Shown: positions 34,939 to 43,871, counted from the stretch's first letter. The stretch is DNA of 64,000 bases from Micromonospora endolithica (GCF_003626595.1 NZ_RBAK01000005.1:1-64000); one strand, 5' to 3'. Translations and numbers: made by a program. Notes: generated by a model from the sequence alone, not told the origin.

Positions 34939-35532
34939 TCAGTCGCCCTTGGGAGTAGGTGGGTGTAGGGCGACGGTGAGTCGGTCGACGGGCGGCCATC
35001 CGTCTGTGTCGGGCTGCCACGCCTGCGCGTCGTCGGGGCTGGGGAAGGGGCCGACGATGACGATCTGGGCGCGGTCGCGGTCGAGTAGCACCAGGCCCAC
35101 GCTGGTCGTGTCGGGCGTTTGAGTGTGGGCGGCTGCGGCGATGTCGGGCGGGATGGTCAGCCACTCGCTGGTGTCGATTGTCGTGGTGTCGGGGTGGTGC
35201 AGGGCGGCTGGTGTGGTGGCGGCGATGTCGGCGTTGTGCATGGCGAGGTGGGGGGCGTAGTCGCAGGCAGTGGCGCTGCCGGCGAGGGGGCCGTGCAGGG
35301 ACAGGGTCGCGTCGGTGGTGGCGGCGAGCAGTGCGTGGGGTTGGCGGTCTTCGGCGGTGTCGAGTAGGGCGAGGCTGAAGGCGTCGCGGCTGCTGATGTC
35401 GATGAGGGTGAGCATGGCGGGTCGGCCGGTGGCGTTGTTCCAGCCGACGATTTCGAAGTGTTCGCCGGCGAGGGTGAGGAACCGCTGGTAGGCGCGGTTA
35501 TCCGTGTCGAAGGGGTAGTCGGTGTCGAGCAT
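34939..35532 (-). CDS. Array protein, unknown function
   Basis: 197 residues. It contains an N-terminal acidic start (MLDTDYPFDTDNRAYQRFLT), a strand-rich middle (GRPAMLTLIDISSRDAFSLA, ATLSLHGPLA) and a C-terminal GLVLLDRDRAQIVIVGPFPS. There are no helices for the membrane and no Cys pairs. The ATG at 35532 has an AAGGAAGAG site about eight bases upstream. I do not recognise a family. Confidence 0.6.
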   Translation of the reverse strand: MLDTDYPFDTDNRAYQRFLTLAGEHFEIVGWNNATGRPAMLTLIDISSRDAFSLALLDTAEDRQPHALLAATTDATLSLHGPLAGSATACDYAPHLAMHNADIAATTPAALHHPDTTTIDTSEWLTIPPDIAAAAHTQTPDTTSVGLVLLDRDRAQIVIVGPFPSPDDAQAWQPDTDGWPPVDRLTVALHPPTPKGD

Positions 35533-35608
35533 GATGTCGCTCTTCCTTCTCTGATAGGGGGCGCTGATCGTCAGCGGCGGCGTGGATGCGGTGGTGCGCG
35601 GGTGGGGG

Positions 35609-36625
35609 TCAGCGGGCGAGGACGGAGACGGTGTCGCCGAGGAGCAGGGGCGCCCCGTCGGGGCCTTTGATGTGTGAGTGGATCCAGATGCGGTAGGGCT
35701 GGCCGTCGGCGTTGACCAGGCGACGCCAGTGCCCGCGCACGATGAACCGGACGCGGTAGTGCCATTTCGCCTCGCCGGTCGGTTCGGCGGTGGGTTTGGT
35801 GCGTCGGAGCATGACCACGCGGGTGTCGTGGCGCAGGCTGGCCCGCAGCGCCCGCCTGCGGGCGGGTCGGTCCAGGGGTGGGTGGGCGACGGTGGCGATG
35901 GGTTGTACCAGAATGCGTCAGAACGCGTAGAGCACCGCCGCGACGGCCCGCATGCTCATGACGGACTCGTCAACGCAGAAGCGGCCGTCGGGCGCGGATT
36001 CCCAGTCCGTGTCGACGGTTTCGGGTAGCTCGCCGTGAGCGGCGATCGGGGTGCCGATAGGGATCTCGGCGAAGGTGTTGAGCACATAGGGGCCGAACTG
36101 CGCGGCGAGTTCGGGGGCCTCGGCGATGTGGTGGCGGCGTCGGGTGGCGGCGGGGTCGAGGGGGTCGTCGCGGTCGCCCCAGCCGGTGATCAGCCAACTG
36201 GTGCGGCCGATGTCGCGGTTGTGGACCTTGGCCCAGGTGATCGCGCCGATGGAGGTGAACTGGCCGTGGACGCCGCGTTCGTAGATGGGTTCGGGCAGGA
36301 ACAGCACACCGGCGTCGCTGGGCGCTACGTCGTTGGTGACGATGTCGCCGGTCAGGTCGAGAGCTTGGGCGGCGGCGGCGATGATCGCGGTCATGGCGGG
36401 GGCGAGGACGTAGGGTTCGCCGTCGCGCCACAGCTGGTGGGCGATGCGGCTGAACGCGTCGCAGACAGCGGCGTTGTGGGCGGCGTCGTCGTCGAAGCGG
36501 GATTCCAGCCACGCTCGCAGGTACTGCTGGGCGAACCGTCCACGGCTGTACTCGGTCATGCGCAGGCGCAGGTCGACCGCCGCGCGGGCGTAGCCGGCGA
36601 GGGTCCTTTCGGTATGGAAACTCAC
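35609..36625 (-). pseudogene. Array gene split by one in-frame TGA
   Basis: A 235-residue frame starts at GTG 36625 behind AAGGAAGGA and stops at TGA 35918-35920. The same frame continues without another stop to 35609 for 102 more codons (RILVQPIATVAHPPLDRPAR...GDTVSVLAR). The tail pattern WHYRVRFIVRGHWRR...IWIHSHIKGPDGAPLL is one I recognise from the C-terminus of larger actinomycete mobile-element proteins, and it has no start with a ribosome site of its own. A single TGG-to-TGA change would explain the break. The product could be a truncated 235-residue protein, or two pieces if the tail starts at GTG 35824 or ATG 35818. Function is unknown. Confidence 0.6.
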
Positions 36626-36709
36626 GGGTCGTCCTTCCTTGATGGGAGCCCGAGGGCTCGACGGCCGGTGGGGTTGCGAACTCAGAGGTCGGCAGGGCGG
36701 GCTCAGTGC

Positions 36710-37042
36710 TCACGCGGCCCGTGGCGACGGCGTAGACCGCGGCGACGGTGCCTGGATCGGCCGGGTGGGTCGGAACCAGCCGGCGAACCGCGTCGCGAGG
36801 GCGGCGGCCGGTGCGGTGACCCGTGCCCGGCCGCGCGCGATCAGGGTGCACCGGGTGGCGGCCTGGTAGGCCCGCCGTGCGTCACGTGCCGGTGGGCACG
36901 GGTATGCCTCGCCGACGCAGCGCAGGTTGGCGCAGTCGCCCGGCCGTTCGGGGTGGGGTGGGTGAGCGTCGGCGACGTCAGCGGCGAGCAGCCACAGCAG
37001 GACGTCGCTGACGTTGCGGGGTAGGTCGCGGCGGTGCGGCAT
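36710..37042 (-). CDS. Small array protein with Cys motif, unknown function
   Basis: 110 residues. DLPRNVSDVLLWLLAADVAD is followed by DCANLRCVGEAYPCPPARDA with three Cys and a basic, Ala/Pro-rich tail. The pattern CxxxxC...PCPPAxxA recurs in small proteins of actinomycete plasmids. ATG 37042 has AAAGGG about ten bases upstream. A long-loop inverted repeat (37070-37078 with 37118-37126) lies before it. Confidence 0.55.
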   Translation of the reverse strand: MPHRRDLPRNVSDVLLWLLAADVADAHPPHPERPGDCANLRCVGEAYPCPPARDARRAYQAATRCTLIARGRARVTAPAAALATRFAGWFRPTRPIQAPSPRSTPSPRAA

Positions 37043-37318
37043 GGTCGGGTATCCCTTTCTGAGGTCGGGTCGCCGCCCCGGCCAGCGGTAGTGCGATGCC
37101 CGCTGTCGGGTTCGTCCGGGCGGCGATCGGGTGCAGTCACGCTCGACTTCGCGCATTGATCAAGTCGTCGCCTACGCCTGGGAGCCGGGAGCGTGGCTGC
37201 CGGCCGGGGGTCTGGCGCCGAGCGCGTGCGACGTGACTGCCTCTCGCTGGGGCATGGTCAGCCGGGCCAGCCGCGTCGCCGCGGCTGGCCGCCGGTGGTA
37301 GGGGTTTGGTGGTGGGGG

Positions 37319-38131
37319 TCAGTCGTCGCGGTGGATGAGGAAGCAGTCGGGTGTGGCGGGGTCGTCGTGGCGGTAGTCGTCGAGGCGGGCGTCGTAGTGG
37401 GCGGGCCGGTCGCAGTGCCGGCAGCGCATCGGCGGCGCCTGATTGAGGTCCTGGCCGTTGGGGTCGTAGGCGGTGGTGTGGTCGTGCGCCGGGTAGTTGC
37501 ACGCGCCGTGGGTGCAGTACGGGCGGTCGCCGTGGCGCAGGCGCGCCACGACGAGGCCCTGCACGGCGACGGTCAGATCGATGCTGGCCTGGGTGCCGTC
37601 GTAGGGGACACCGGCGGCGATGAGGTAGTCGTTGGCGTCGATGTAGCGGTGCAGGTCGGCGTAGGAGCCGATTCCGGCGGGCACGATGCCTTCGCTGATG
37701 TCGTCGTCGATCGCGGCGACGATGGTCTCGGCGTAGCGGCGTACCCGCCCGGCCTGATCCGTGGTGGGTGTGTCCGGGGTGTGGTGGGCCGGCCAGATGC
37801 GGACCAGGGCGCGCAGGTGAGTGATGTGCGTGGCGCGTTGGGCGGTCAGGGTGTCCATGGGCGGCCCGAGGGCTTGGAGCACACCGATCGGGTTGAGGGT
37901 GGGTGCCGGGTCGCCGGGGCCGGCGGCCAGTGAGCGGTTGATCTCGTCGAGGTGCGCGCCGATGGTGTCGGCGCATCGGGCGAGGTCGGTCTCGGTACCG
38001 GCCAGGGCGCGGCAGGCGTCGCCGATGGCCGCGGCGATCGTCGCCGCGACCTAACTGTGCTGTCGGGCATGGGCGATCTCGTCGTCGCCGATGCGGTGGC
38101 CGGTGTACTTGTGGGCAAGTCGCAACGACAC
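37319..38131 (-). pseudogene. Array gene with an in-frame TAG at codon 27
   Basis: GTG 38131 follows a perfect AAGGAG site and reads VSLRLAHKYTGHRIGDDEIA then HARQHS, then meets TAG (38051-38053). The frame continues VAATIAAAIGDACRALAGTE through a 187-codon open part to 37319, with Cys/His pairs near the end (CTHGACNYPAHDH, MRCRHCDRPAH) that look like a zinc-binding tail. The downstream part has no ribosome site of its own apart from a possible internal GTG at 37882. One CAG-to-TAG change would account for this. Function is unknown. Confidence 0.6.
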
Positions 38132-38178
38132 GGATGGGCTCCTTCGCGGCGGGGTGGCGCGGTCGGCGGGAGACAGTG

Positions 38179-38703
38179 TCATCGCAGGCCCGCGGGGGTG
38201 TCGGTGGTGGTGTCGATGTCGCCGGGGGTGGCGTTGTCTCGGGCGGTGTTGTCCCAGTCGAGGTGAGTGTCGTGATCGGTGCCGCTCAGGGCGGCGTCGA
38301 TGGCGTCCTCGGCGGCCTCGACGGCGTCGTCGCGGCTGGTGGCGGTAACCTCGACCGTCACCGGCACGGTGAGGCGGACCTGCCAGCGGCGCAGCAGCCC
38401 GGGCAGGTCCAGCGCGTGCAGGATCCGGTCGGCGGCATCCGGGGCGATGTCGTGCTCGGCGGCGGCGTCACGCAGTGTCTGCCACACCTGCCGGCGCAGT
38501 GCCACGGACCGCCCGTCGATGGCTACGGGTGGGGCGGTCGGGGCACTCTGCTGCGGCGTTCGGAGGTGGTCGTGAATGCGGTCGGTGGTGTGGGTGAGCC
38601 ATCCCAGCGGTGCGGGTTGGCCGGGGTGGAAGGCGTCCCACGCATCGCGCAGGACCGTCTCCAAGCTCGCTGGGCGCGGCTCGTGGTTGTCAGCGGTGGA
38701 CAT
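38179..38703 (-). CDS. Array protein, unknown function
   Basis: 174 residues. The first half is helical (SLETVLRDAWDAFHPGQPAP, RRQVWQTLRDAAAEHDIAPD). The second half begins RRWQVRLTVPVTVEVTATSR followed by DDAVEAAEDAIDAALS, which looks like a beta-alpha repeat. The tail is rich in Asp and Thr. The ATG follows GGAG at five bases. A hairpin stands directly upstream (38731-38765). I do not know the family. Confidence 0.6.
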   Translation of the reverse strand: MSTADNHEPRPASLETVLRDAWDAFHPGQPAPLGWLTHTTDRIHDHLRTPQQSAPTAPPVAIDGRSVALRRQVWQTLRDAAAEHDIAPDAADRILHALDLPGLLRRWQVRLTVPVTVEVTATSRDDAVEAAEDAIDAALSGTDHDTHLDWDNTARDNATPGDIDTTTDTPAGLR

Positions 38704-38730
38704 GCGGTCTCCGAATCGGTGAACAAGCCG

Positions 38731-38765
38731 ACGGCCCCGCCTCTTCGACAGGGAGGCGGGGCCGT
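38731..38765. other. GC-rich hairpin between array genes
   Basis: ACGGCCCCGCCTC (38731-38743) and GAGGCGGGGCCGT (38753-38765) form a perfect 13-base stem with a nine-base loop. It lies after the DUF3085 gene and just before the ribosome site of the next gene. Confidence 0.6.
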
Positions 38766-38778
38766 TTGGGTGGGGTGG

Positions 38779-39210
38779 TCAGTCGTGGCGGCGGTTGCGG
38801 ATGACGCGCACCTCGTAGGTGTCGGCGGTGACGGTGAGGTGCAGCCACCGGTAGCCGGCGGCGTGCGCGGCGCGCAGGGTGTCGATCAGCGGCGTGGGCG
38901 TTACCTCGGTGAGGTGCAGATGTTCGACGAAGTCGTCGCCGAGGTCCGGGGCGTGGGGGTGGCCGTCGGTATCGGGATTCCAGCCGTGGGCGTAGACGAT
39001 GAGGTTCGCGTCGGGCCGGCTGGGGTCGGTGAGTCGGGGAAGGCCGCTGGACATGAGGTAGACGCCGTGGTCGTGGACCCACTCCAACGCGCCGGGGCAC
39101 GGCGTGCCGTCCTCGCGTTCGGTGAAGGTCGGGGCGTGCTCGGCGGCGGCGACGGCGTGTTCAGCCAGCCGCAGTGTGTCGGTGAGGTCGAAGTACAGGT
39201 GCGTTGCCAT
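38779..39210 (-). CDS. DUF3085-type protein
   Basis: 143 residues. TLRLAEHAVAAAEHAPTF and PGALEWVHDHGVYLMSSGLP fit DUF3085, a small family known mainly from plasmids and phages. The C-terminal half adds VEHLHLTEVTPTPLIDTLRA with YRWLHLTVTADTYEVRVIRN. ATG 39210 has a perfect AAGGAG site; the open frame upstream of it is not coding. The protein at 52341 starts in a similar way (PLAEHAL...), so the two may be distant relatives. Confidence 0.65.
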   Translation of the reverse strand: MATHLYFDLTDTLRLAEHAVAAAEHAPTFTEREDGTPCPGALEWVHDHGVYLMSSGLPRLTDPSRPDANLIVYAHGWNPDTDGHPHAPDLGDDFVEHLHLTEVTPTPLIDTLRAAHAAGYRWLHLTVTADTYEVRVIRNRRHD

Positions 39211-39298
39211 CAGGGGTCTCCTTGCGTAGTTCGACAGGCCCTGGGACCGGCCGGCGTGGCTGGTGCGCGGGCCTCGTGTGTGCCGTTGCCGGTTGGGT

Positions 39299-40513
39299 TC
39301 AGGTGGAGCTGCTCCTGGGCTGTGGTGATCGCGCGGGCGCACCGAGGCCGAGACGGGCGCCGATGGCCGGGCCTTGGTGGACGGCGGCGACCGCGGTGGG
39401 GAGGTGGCGGTGTTGCCAGCCGCGCAGGGCCGCTTGCAGGTCGGCGCCGAACCGGCGGTGTTGGGTGAGGGCGGCGGTGAGGCCGGCGGCCTGTTCGATG
39501 CCGTTGTTCGCGCCGCGGGCGGTGTGCGGGCGTACGGGAGCGAGGGCGTCACCGAGCAGGACCGCCCAGCCGGAGCCGACGGGCCATGCCATGCGGGTGG
39601 GCGGGTCGATGTCCATCACCGGCACCGCCATCCGGACGGCGGTGGCGTGCACGGTCGCGGCGTGCGGGGCCGGCAGCAGCCGGGTGGCGTGGGCGTCGAC
39701 ATGTGCGCGGGCCGCGGCGCTCACGTGCTGCGGCAGGGCGAACAACCGCCGCTCGGGTGGCGCCCCGAAATGGCGGGTGTAGTCGACGGGGGTGCAGGTG
39801 AGGTAGAACGTCCAGTCCAGCCCTCCGGGGACGGGGGCGACGTTGTACTGGCAGCCCAGGCCCGGCTCTAGGCGCAGGAAATCGCGCAGGGCCGCCTCGG
39901 GGGTGGGTGCGTGTCCGCGGTGGGCGACGTAGCCGGCGTAGCGCAGCCGGCGCGACGGGTCGAGCAGGCGGCGGCCGGTGGAGGCGCGGCCGTCGGCGAA
40001 CACCACCAGGTCCGCGACCTCCCGGGAGCCGTCGTGGAACGCCAGCAGGGGTTGCCCGTGGCGGGTGCCGAGGTCGGTGAGGCGACGGCCGGTGTGCAGC
40101 ACGCCGTCGGGTAGGCGGCTGGTGAGCGCGTGGTGCAGCAGTGTCCAGGTGGTGTTGCGGCCCGGGTAGGCCTGTCGCGTGGTGTGGATGTGCTGGCGGG
40201 CGCGGACGGTGACCTGCCAGACCGTTTCGGAGTCGTAGGCGACAAACTCTCTCTGGTCAATGCCGAGCCGGTCGAGGACGTCCAGGGCGGGGTGTTCCAG
40301 GCCGATCAGTCCGCCTTCGCGCGGCGCCGCGTCGGGGGCGGCTTCGTAGATGGCGACCTTGTGGAAGCCGGCGTCGAGCAGCGGCAGGGCGGTGGTGCAG
40401 CCGGTGAGGGATCCGCCGATTACGGCGATGCGCGGTTGCGTGCCTTGGGCCAGCGGATCGATCGGGGTGGAGCGCGGTGCGCTTGTCGGGTGGGTGAGCA
40501 GGTGTCGTGCCAT
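39299..40513 (-). CDS. FAD-dependent monooxygenase (aromatic-ring hydroxylase type)
   Basis: 404 residues. The Rossmann start is RIAVIGGSLTGCTTALPLLD (GGSLTG instead of GxGxxG). DLVVFADGRAS is the DG motif, and LLGDALAPVRPHTARGANNG with IEQAAGL is the GD motif that binds FAD and the ribityl chain. The set fits the PF01494 / 2,6-dihydroxypyridine-hydroxylase-like group, which adds oxygen to ring substrates using NAD(P)H. An AGAAGGG site precedes the ATG. A catabolic or tailoring enzyme inside an array of element genes is unexpected, and the substrate cannot be told. Confidence 0.8.
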   Translation of the reverse strand: MARHLLTHPTSAPRSTPIDPLAQGTQPRIAVIGGSLTGCTTALPLLDAGFHKVAIYEAAPDAAPREGGLIGLEHPALDVLDRLGIDQREFVAYDSETVWQVTVRARQHIHTTRQAYPGRNTTWTLLHHALTSRLPDGVLHTGRRLTDLGTRHGQPLLAFHDGSREVADLVVFADGRASTGRRLLDPSRRLRYAGYVAHRGHAPTPEAALRDFLRLEPGLGCQYNVAPVPGGLDWTFYLTCTPVDYTRHFGAPPERRLFALPQHVSAAARAHVDAHATRLLPAPHAATVHATAVRMAVPVMDIDPPTRMAWPVGSGWAVLLGDALAPVRPHTARGANNGIEQAAGLTAALTQHRRFGADLQAALRGWQHRHLPTAVAAVHQGPAIGARLGLGAPARSPQPRSSST

Positions 40514-40536
40514 GAGGTTCCCTTCTGAGCAGGGGG

Positions 40537-40570
40537 AACCCGGGCACTGCCGCTCGGCCGTGCCCGGGTT
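40537..40570. other. GC-rich hairpin between array genes
   Basis: AACCCGGGCAC (40537-40547) pairs perfectly with GTGCCCGGGTT (40560-40570). It stands between the VWA gene and the ribosome site of the monooxygenase gene. Confidence 0.6.
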
Positions 40571-40645
40571 GCGCGCAGGTGCGCGGGTGGCCGGGCAACG
40601 GCCTGGTTCGTGCGAAAGAAGGTCAGCGGCGAGAGGTTGGGGCTG

Positions 40646-42244
40646 TCATGCGTGTTCGAGGGCGGCGACGGCGGCGTCGGCGATCGCGTCGACGGCCGCA
40701 ACGGGGTCGTCGACCAGGAGGGTGGTGGTGTGGCCGAAGGTGTGCCCGGTCAGGTCGGCGGGGCGTAGCCACAGAACCGCGCATCCAGACTGGTGCAGGG
40801 TGGTGATCAGCCGTTGCGCGGGTTCGATGTCGGGCAGGTCGCCGTCGGAGACGACGGCGAGCATCCGCAGCCGTCCGGGTTGGCGCAGGTGCAGCAGTTG
40901 GTCGGCGAGTTTGACCGCGTCGCCGAACGCGGTGGTGCCGCCGACGGCCGGCATGTCCAGGACGTGGGTGGGGTGCTGGCGGGGCGGCACGAGCACCGTC
41001 GCGCTGCTCCCGAAGCCGATCATGGTGGTGATGGCGTGGTTGGTGCGGGCGGCGTGAGCGAGCATCCAGCCGGCCGAGGACATCGGCGCCGAGTAGGAGT
41101 GCATCGAGAAGGACGTGTCGACGAGTACGGCCAGGTGCAGGGTGGGCTTCGGCGGCGGGATCTGGGAGCGGCGCTGCCAGGGTGTGGCGGTGGGCATGCT
41201 GCCGGCGGCGATCTGCGCTTTCGCGGTGATGGCGTGGCGGGTGCGCAGCCGCCCGGGCGGTATCGGGCTGGGTCGGCTGTCGGGCTCTGGTACGTGGGTG
41301 CGGGCTCGACGCATCCGGGCGGCAAGGTGGCGGGCCGCGCTCCGCTCGGCGTCGGTGGGATCGCGGCGCGTCCACCACGCGGGCGCACCGTGCTGGGACT
41401 GGATCTGCTGGGCGGCGTACTCCGCCGGTGTGACGCCGGTGGCGTGCGCGAGGTAGTCGGCCAGGGCCTGGGCGAGCTGGCCGGCGAACGCGCCGGGGTC
41501 CGGCTGCGGCGGTTCCGGCCGCTGGTGGGGATCGATGCCGAGGATGCGGCACCACCGCCACGCCAGGTCGATCATCGCGGTGGCGTCGGTGTCGTCGACG
41601 GTGTGCGCCTCGCGCCACACGTCACGCAGCTGCCGCAGCGTCTTGCGGCCGAGGACCGCGGTGACGACGGCCCGGACGCCCTTGATGTCCTTGGCGGTGA
41701 TGATGCGCGCGTCCACGCGGGCCAGGAGCAGGCCGGCGAGGTGGGCGGCGTGCCAGGCGTCGTCGACCGGCGCGTCACCGGGGTCGAGGAGGGCGGTGAC
41801 GGTGTGGCGCAGCCACCGGCGGTCGCCGCGGCGCCTGCCGCGCTGCCGGTTCTCGGCGCGGGATTCCTCGAGCAGGTCCGCGACGGCGGCGACGACCGGC
41901 GGCGTATCGGTAGGTGCTGTCCACAGGCTGTGGGCGGCGTGCGCGGCTTCATGCACGAGCAGCCCGTAGGCGGTCGGCACGAGGCGTTTGTGGCTGGCCT
42001 TGTGCGGGTCGGCGACGTCGGGTGCGCCGATGTGGGTGGCGTCGACCTCGACGCGGCGGGCATGCGGGTAGAAGCAGGCCGGGGCGCCCCCGCCCGCACC
42101 GGGGGCGACGGTGACGCTCAGGTCGTGCCGGCCGGTCAGGGTGGGGATGTGCCGGGTCCAGGCGTCGCTCCACGCGTGCCAGTCCGGGGCGCTGGCCGCC
42201 GAGGCGCCGGAACCGGCACTGCGGTGGCTGGAGGGATGCGGCAT
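40646..42244 (-). CDS. VWA-domain protein with N-terminal zincin (HExxH) motif
   Basis: 532 residues. Near residue 97 lies VHEAAHAAHSLW, an HExxH zinc-peptidase motif, with an acidic EESRAE about 25 residues later. The middle is helical. The C-terminal von Willebrand A domain has an intact MIDAS: DTSFSMHS at 376-383, GGTTAFGDA, and SDGDLPD. This is the layout of DUF2201-like partners of MoxR ATPases. The MoxR gene lies 25 bases upstream in the same direction, so they should act together as a chaperone-like or metal-dependent machine. ATG 42244 follows GAAGGAG. Whether the peptidase site is active is unknown. Confidence 0.78.
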   Translation of the reverse strand: MPHPSSHRSAGSGASAASAPDWHAWSDAWTRHIPTLTGRHDLSVTVAPGAGGGAPACFYPHARRVEVDATHIGAPDVADPHKASHKRLVPTAYGLLVHEAAHAAHSLWTAPTDTPPVVAAVADLLEESRAENRQRGRRRGDRRWLRHTVTALLDPGDAPVDDAWHAAHLAGLLLARVDARIITAKDIKGVRAVVTAVLGRKTLRQLRDVWREAHTVDDTDATAMIDLAWRWCRILGIDPHQRPEPPQPDPGAFAGQLAQALADYLAHATGVTPAEYAAQQIQSQHGAPAWWTRRDPTDAERSAARHLAARMRRARTHVPEPDSRPSPIPPGRLRTRHAITAKAQIAAGSMPTATPWQRRSQIPPPKPTLHLAVLVDTSFSMHSYSAPMSSAGWMLAHAARTNHAITTMIGFGSSATVLVPPRQHPTHVLDMPAVGGTTAFGDAVKLADQLLHLRQPGRLRMLAVVSDGDLPDIEPAQRLITTLHQSGCAVLWLRPADLTGHTFGHTTTLLVDDPVAAVDAIADAAVAALEHA

Positions 42245-42269
42245 CGGGTTGTTCTCCTTCCGAGAGGGG

Positions 42270-43385
42270 TTAGCGCTGTTTGCCGAGGGTCAGTGGGGTG
42301 ATGTCCGCGCCGAACTGCTGCTGGAGGGCGGCCAGGACCTGCTCGCGGTCCTCGAGTGGGGCACGGCCGACCAGGTTCGCCACCGCCGCGGCGGAGCCGA
42401 GGGTTTTGCTGAGGCGGGTGAAGCCGAGCAGTTCGCGCAGCTGAGGAGCCCAGCTGACCCGCCCGGCGGCGAGGTCGGTGTTCAGCGCGATAGCGGCCTC
42501 GACGGCGGGTCTCGGGACGCCGAGGTGGCGGGCGAGGTCCCAGTCGGTGGTGACCTCGATGTGCACGTCGAAGCGCGACGCGAGCGCCTCGGTGAGGATC
42601 GCGCCGTGCACGCCCGGGTTGTGCCCGGCGATGACGTAGAACCCGTCGGCGGCTTCGACGCGTTCGTTGCGGTAGCCGGGGATCGTGATGACGCGGCGGC
42701 CGTCCATCGCGGGGTAGAGCACGGCGAGGACCTTCGGTGTGATGAGGGTGGCGTCGTCGACCAGCAGCGCCCGGCCTTCGCGCATCGCCACGACGAGGGG
42801 GCCGTAGACGAACTCGAACCCGCCGTCGGGCAGGGGGATGAAGTTGCCGAGGAAGTCCTCGACGACGGTGTCGCCTGTTCCGGCGACGGTGAGCAGGTCA
42901 CCGAAGGCGGCCTCGACGAGGGCGGTTTTGCCGGTGCCGGGTGGTCCGTAGAGCAGCACGGGGATGCGCTTGTCGCGCAGCCGTCGCAGCACGTCCACGT
43001 CGGTGGCCCCGGCCAGCCTGCGCGGGAAGTACAGGTCGCCGTTCGGGCGCGGCACCGGTTGGCGCAGGGTGGAGCGGGTGCCGCCGGTGCCGGGAGCACG
43101 CGGGGCGGGTGGGGGCATCGTCCCGGCGGCGTCGATCCCGGCCTGCGTGATCTGGTACCGGTGCGGGCCGGTCAGGTGCGTGGCGTAGCCGGCCTTGGCC
43201 ATTTTCTTCAGCACCTCGGAGACCGCGCCGGTCGAGGGGACAGCCAGTGCTTTGGTGATCTCTCCGACCGTGAGCAGCCGGTCGGGGTGAGCGGCGAGGT
43301 GCGAGGCGACCTTGTGGTACAGGTAGCCGGGGCGCCTGCCATTGGCAGTGGTCGGTGTGGTGGCAGGTGCGGTGGTGGGGTCCAT
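42270..43385 (-). CDS. MoxR-type AAA ATPase with N-terminal winged helix
   Basis: 371 residues. Residues 20-85 form a winged helix (VGEITKALAVPSTGAVSEVL). The AAA core has Walker A GPPGTGKT at 147-154, Walker B ALLVDDATL near 206-214 and the sensor region FYVIAGHNPGVHGAILTEAL followed by ASRFDVHIEV. MoxR ATPases work with VWA proteins to remodel or activate targets, and its partner gene follows at once. The DNA-binding-like N-terminus is not common in the family. ATG 43385 has a perfect AGGAGG site, and a 12-base hairpin lies just upstream. Confidence 0.82.
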   Translation of the reverse strand: MDPTTAPATTPTTANGRRPGYLYHKVASHLAAHPDRLLTVGEITKALAVPSTGAVSEVLKKMAKAGYATHLTGPHRYQITQAGIDAAGTMPPPAPRAPGTGGTRSTLRQPVPRPNGDLYFPRRLAGATDVDVLRRLRDKRIPVLLYGPPGTGKTALVEAAFGDLLTVAGTGDTVVEDFLGNFIPLPDGGFEFVYGPLVVAMREGRALLVDDATLITPKVLAVLYPAMDGRRVITIPGYRNERVEAADGFYVIAGHNPGVHGAILTEALASRFDVHIEVTTDWDLARHLGVPRPAVEAAIALNTDLAAGRVSWAPQLRELLGFTRLSKTLGSAAAVANLVGRAPLEDREQVLAALQQQFGADITPLTLGKQR

Positions 43386-43412
43386 GCGGGTCCTCCTGTA
43401 GGCAGGGGTGGG

Positions 43413-43440
43413 CCCGCGCACCCGTCTCCGGGTGCGCGGG
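43413..43440. other. GC-rich hairpin before the MoxR gene
   Basis: CCCGCGCACCCG (43413-43424) and CGGGTGCGCGGG (43429-43440) form a perfect 12-base stem with a TCTC loop, about 15 bases before the ribosome site of the MoxR gene. Confidence 0.65.
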
Positions 43441-43604
43441 CAGGAACGAAGTCCGCGCAGCGGAGACAGGAACAGTCAGAGCGGCGTTACGACAGGGCGC
43501 TGGGTGTCATCGGTCGCGAGCCAGGTGCGCCAGCCGGGTCAGTCCGGCCGCGATCCGGGATCCGGCGACCCGTGGTGGCGCGCCGCGCCGGAGCGGGGGT
43601 GCCG

Positions 43605-43871
43605 CTAACCGGCGGTGTAGGCGGCCTCGCCGTCGGCGTCGGTCATGCGAATGATCCACCGTGGGGCCCCGGCGATGAGGTCCTCCCGGTGGACGTTGGG
43701 CCACTGGTAGCCGTCGCCGCCCAGCCGGGCGATGGTGTACCGGGGATCGAGAAACCCGTCGACCACGACGTACAGGTACCGGCCCATCTCCGCGGTCAGT
43801 GCCGGCGCGACGGTGACGATCTCACCCGGCTGCAACGACCGCTGGTTGTCCTCCGACAGATGGTCAGCCAT
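43605..43871 (-). CDS. Small array protein, unknown function
   Basis: 88 residues. LQPGEIVTVAPALTAEMGRY then LYVVVDGFLDPRYTIARLGG looks like a small beta barrel. Its start overlaps the end of the upstream DUF4314 gene by eight bases and it keeps an AAGGA-type site. The 220 bases after its stop hold no gene before the hairpin and the MoxR leader. Confidence 0.55.
   Translation of the reverse strand: MADHLSEDNQRSLQPGEIVTVAPALTAEMGRYLYVVVDGFLDPRYTIARLGGDGYQWPNVHREDLIAGAPRWIIRMTDADGEAAYTAG

Noticed and set aside
35918..35920. TGA read as selenocysteine
   Set aside because: The position fits a Trp codon, no SECIS-like hairpin is evident directly after it, and selenoprotein families do not match.
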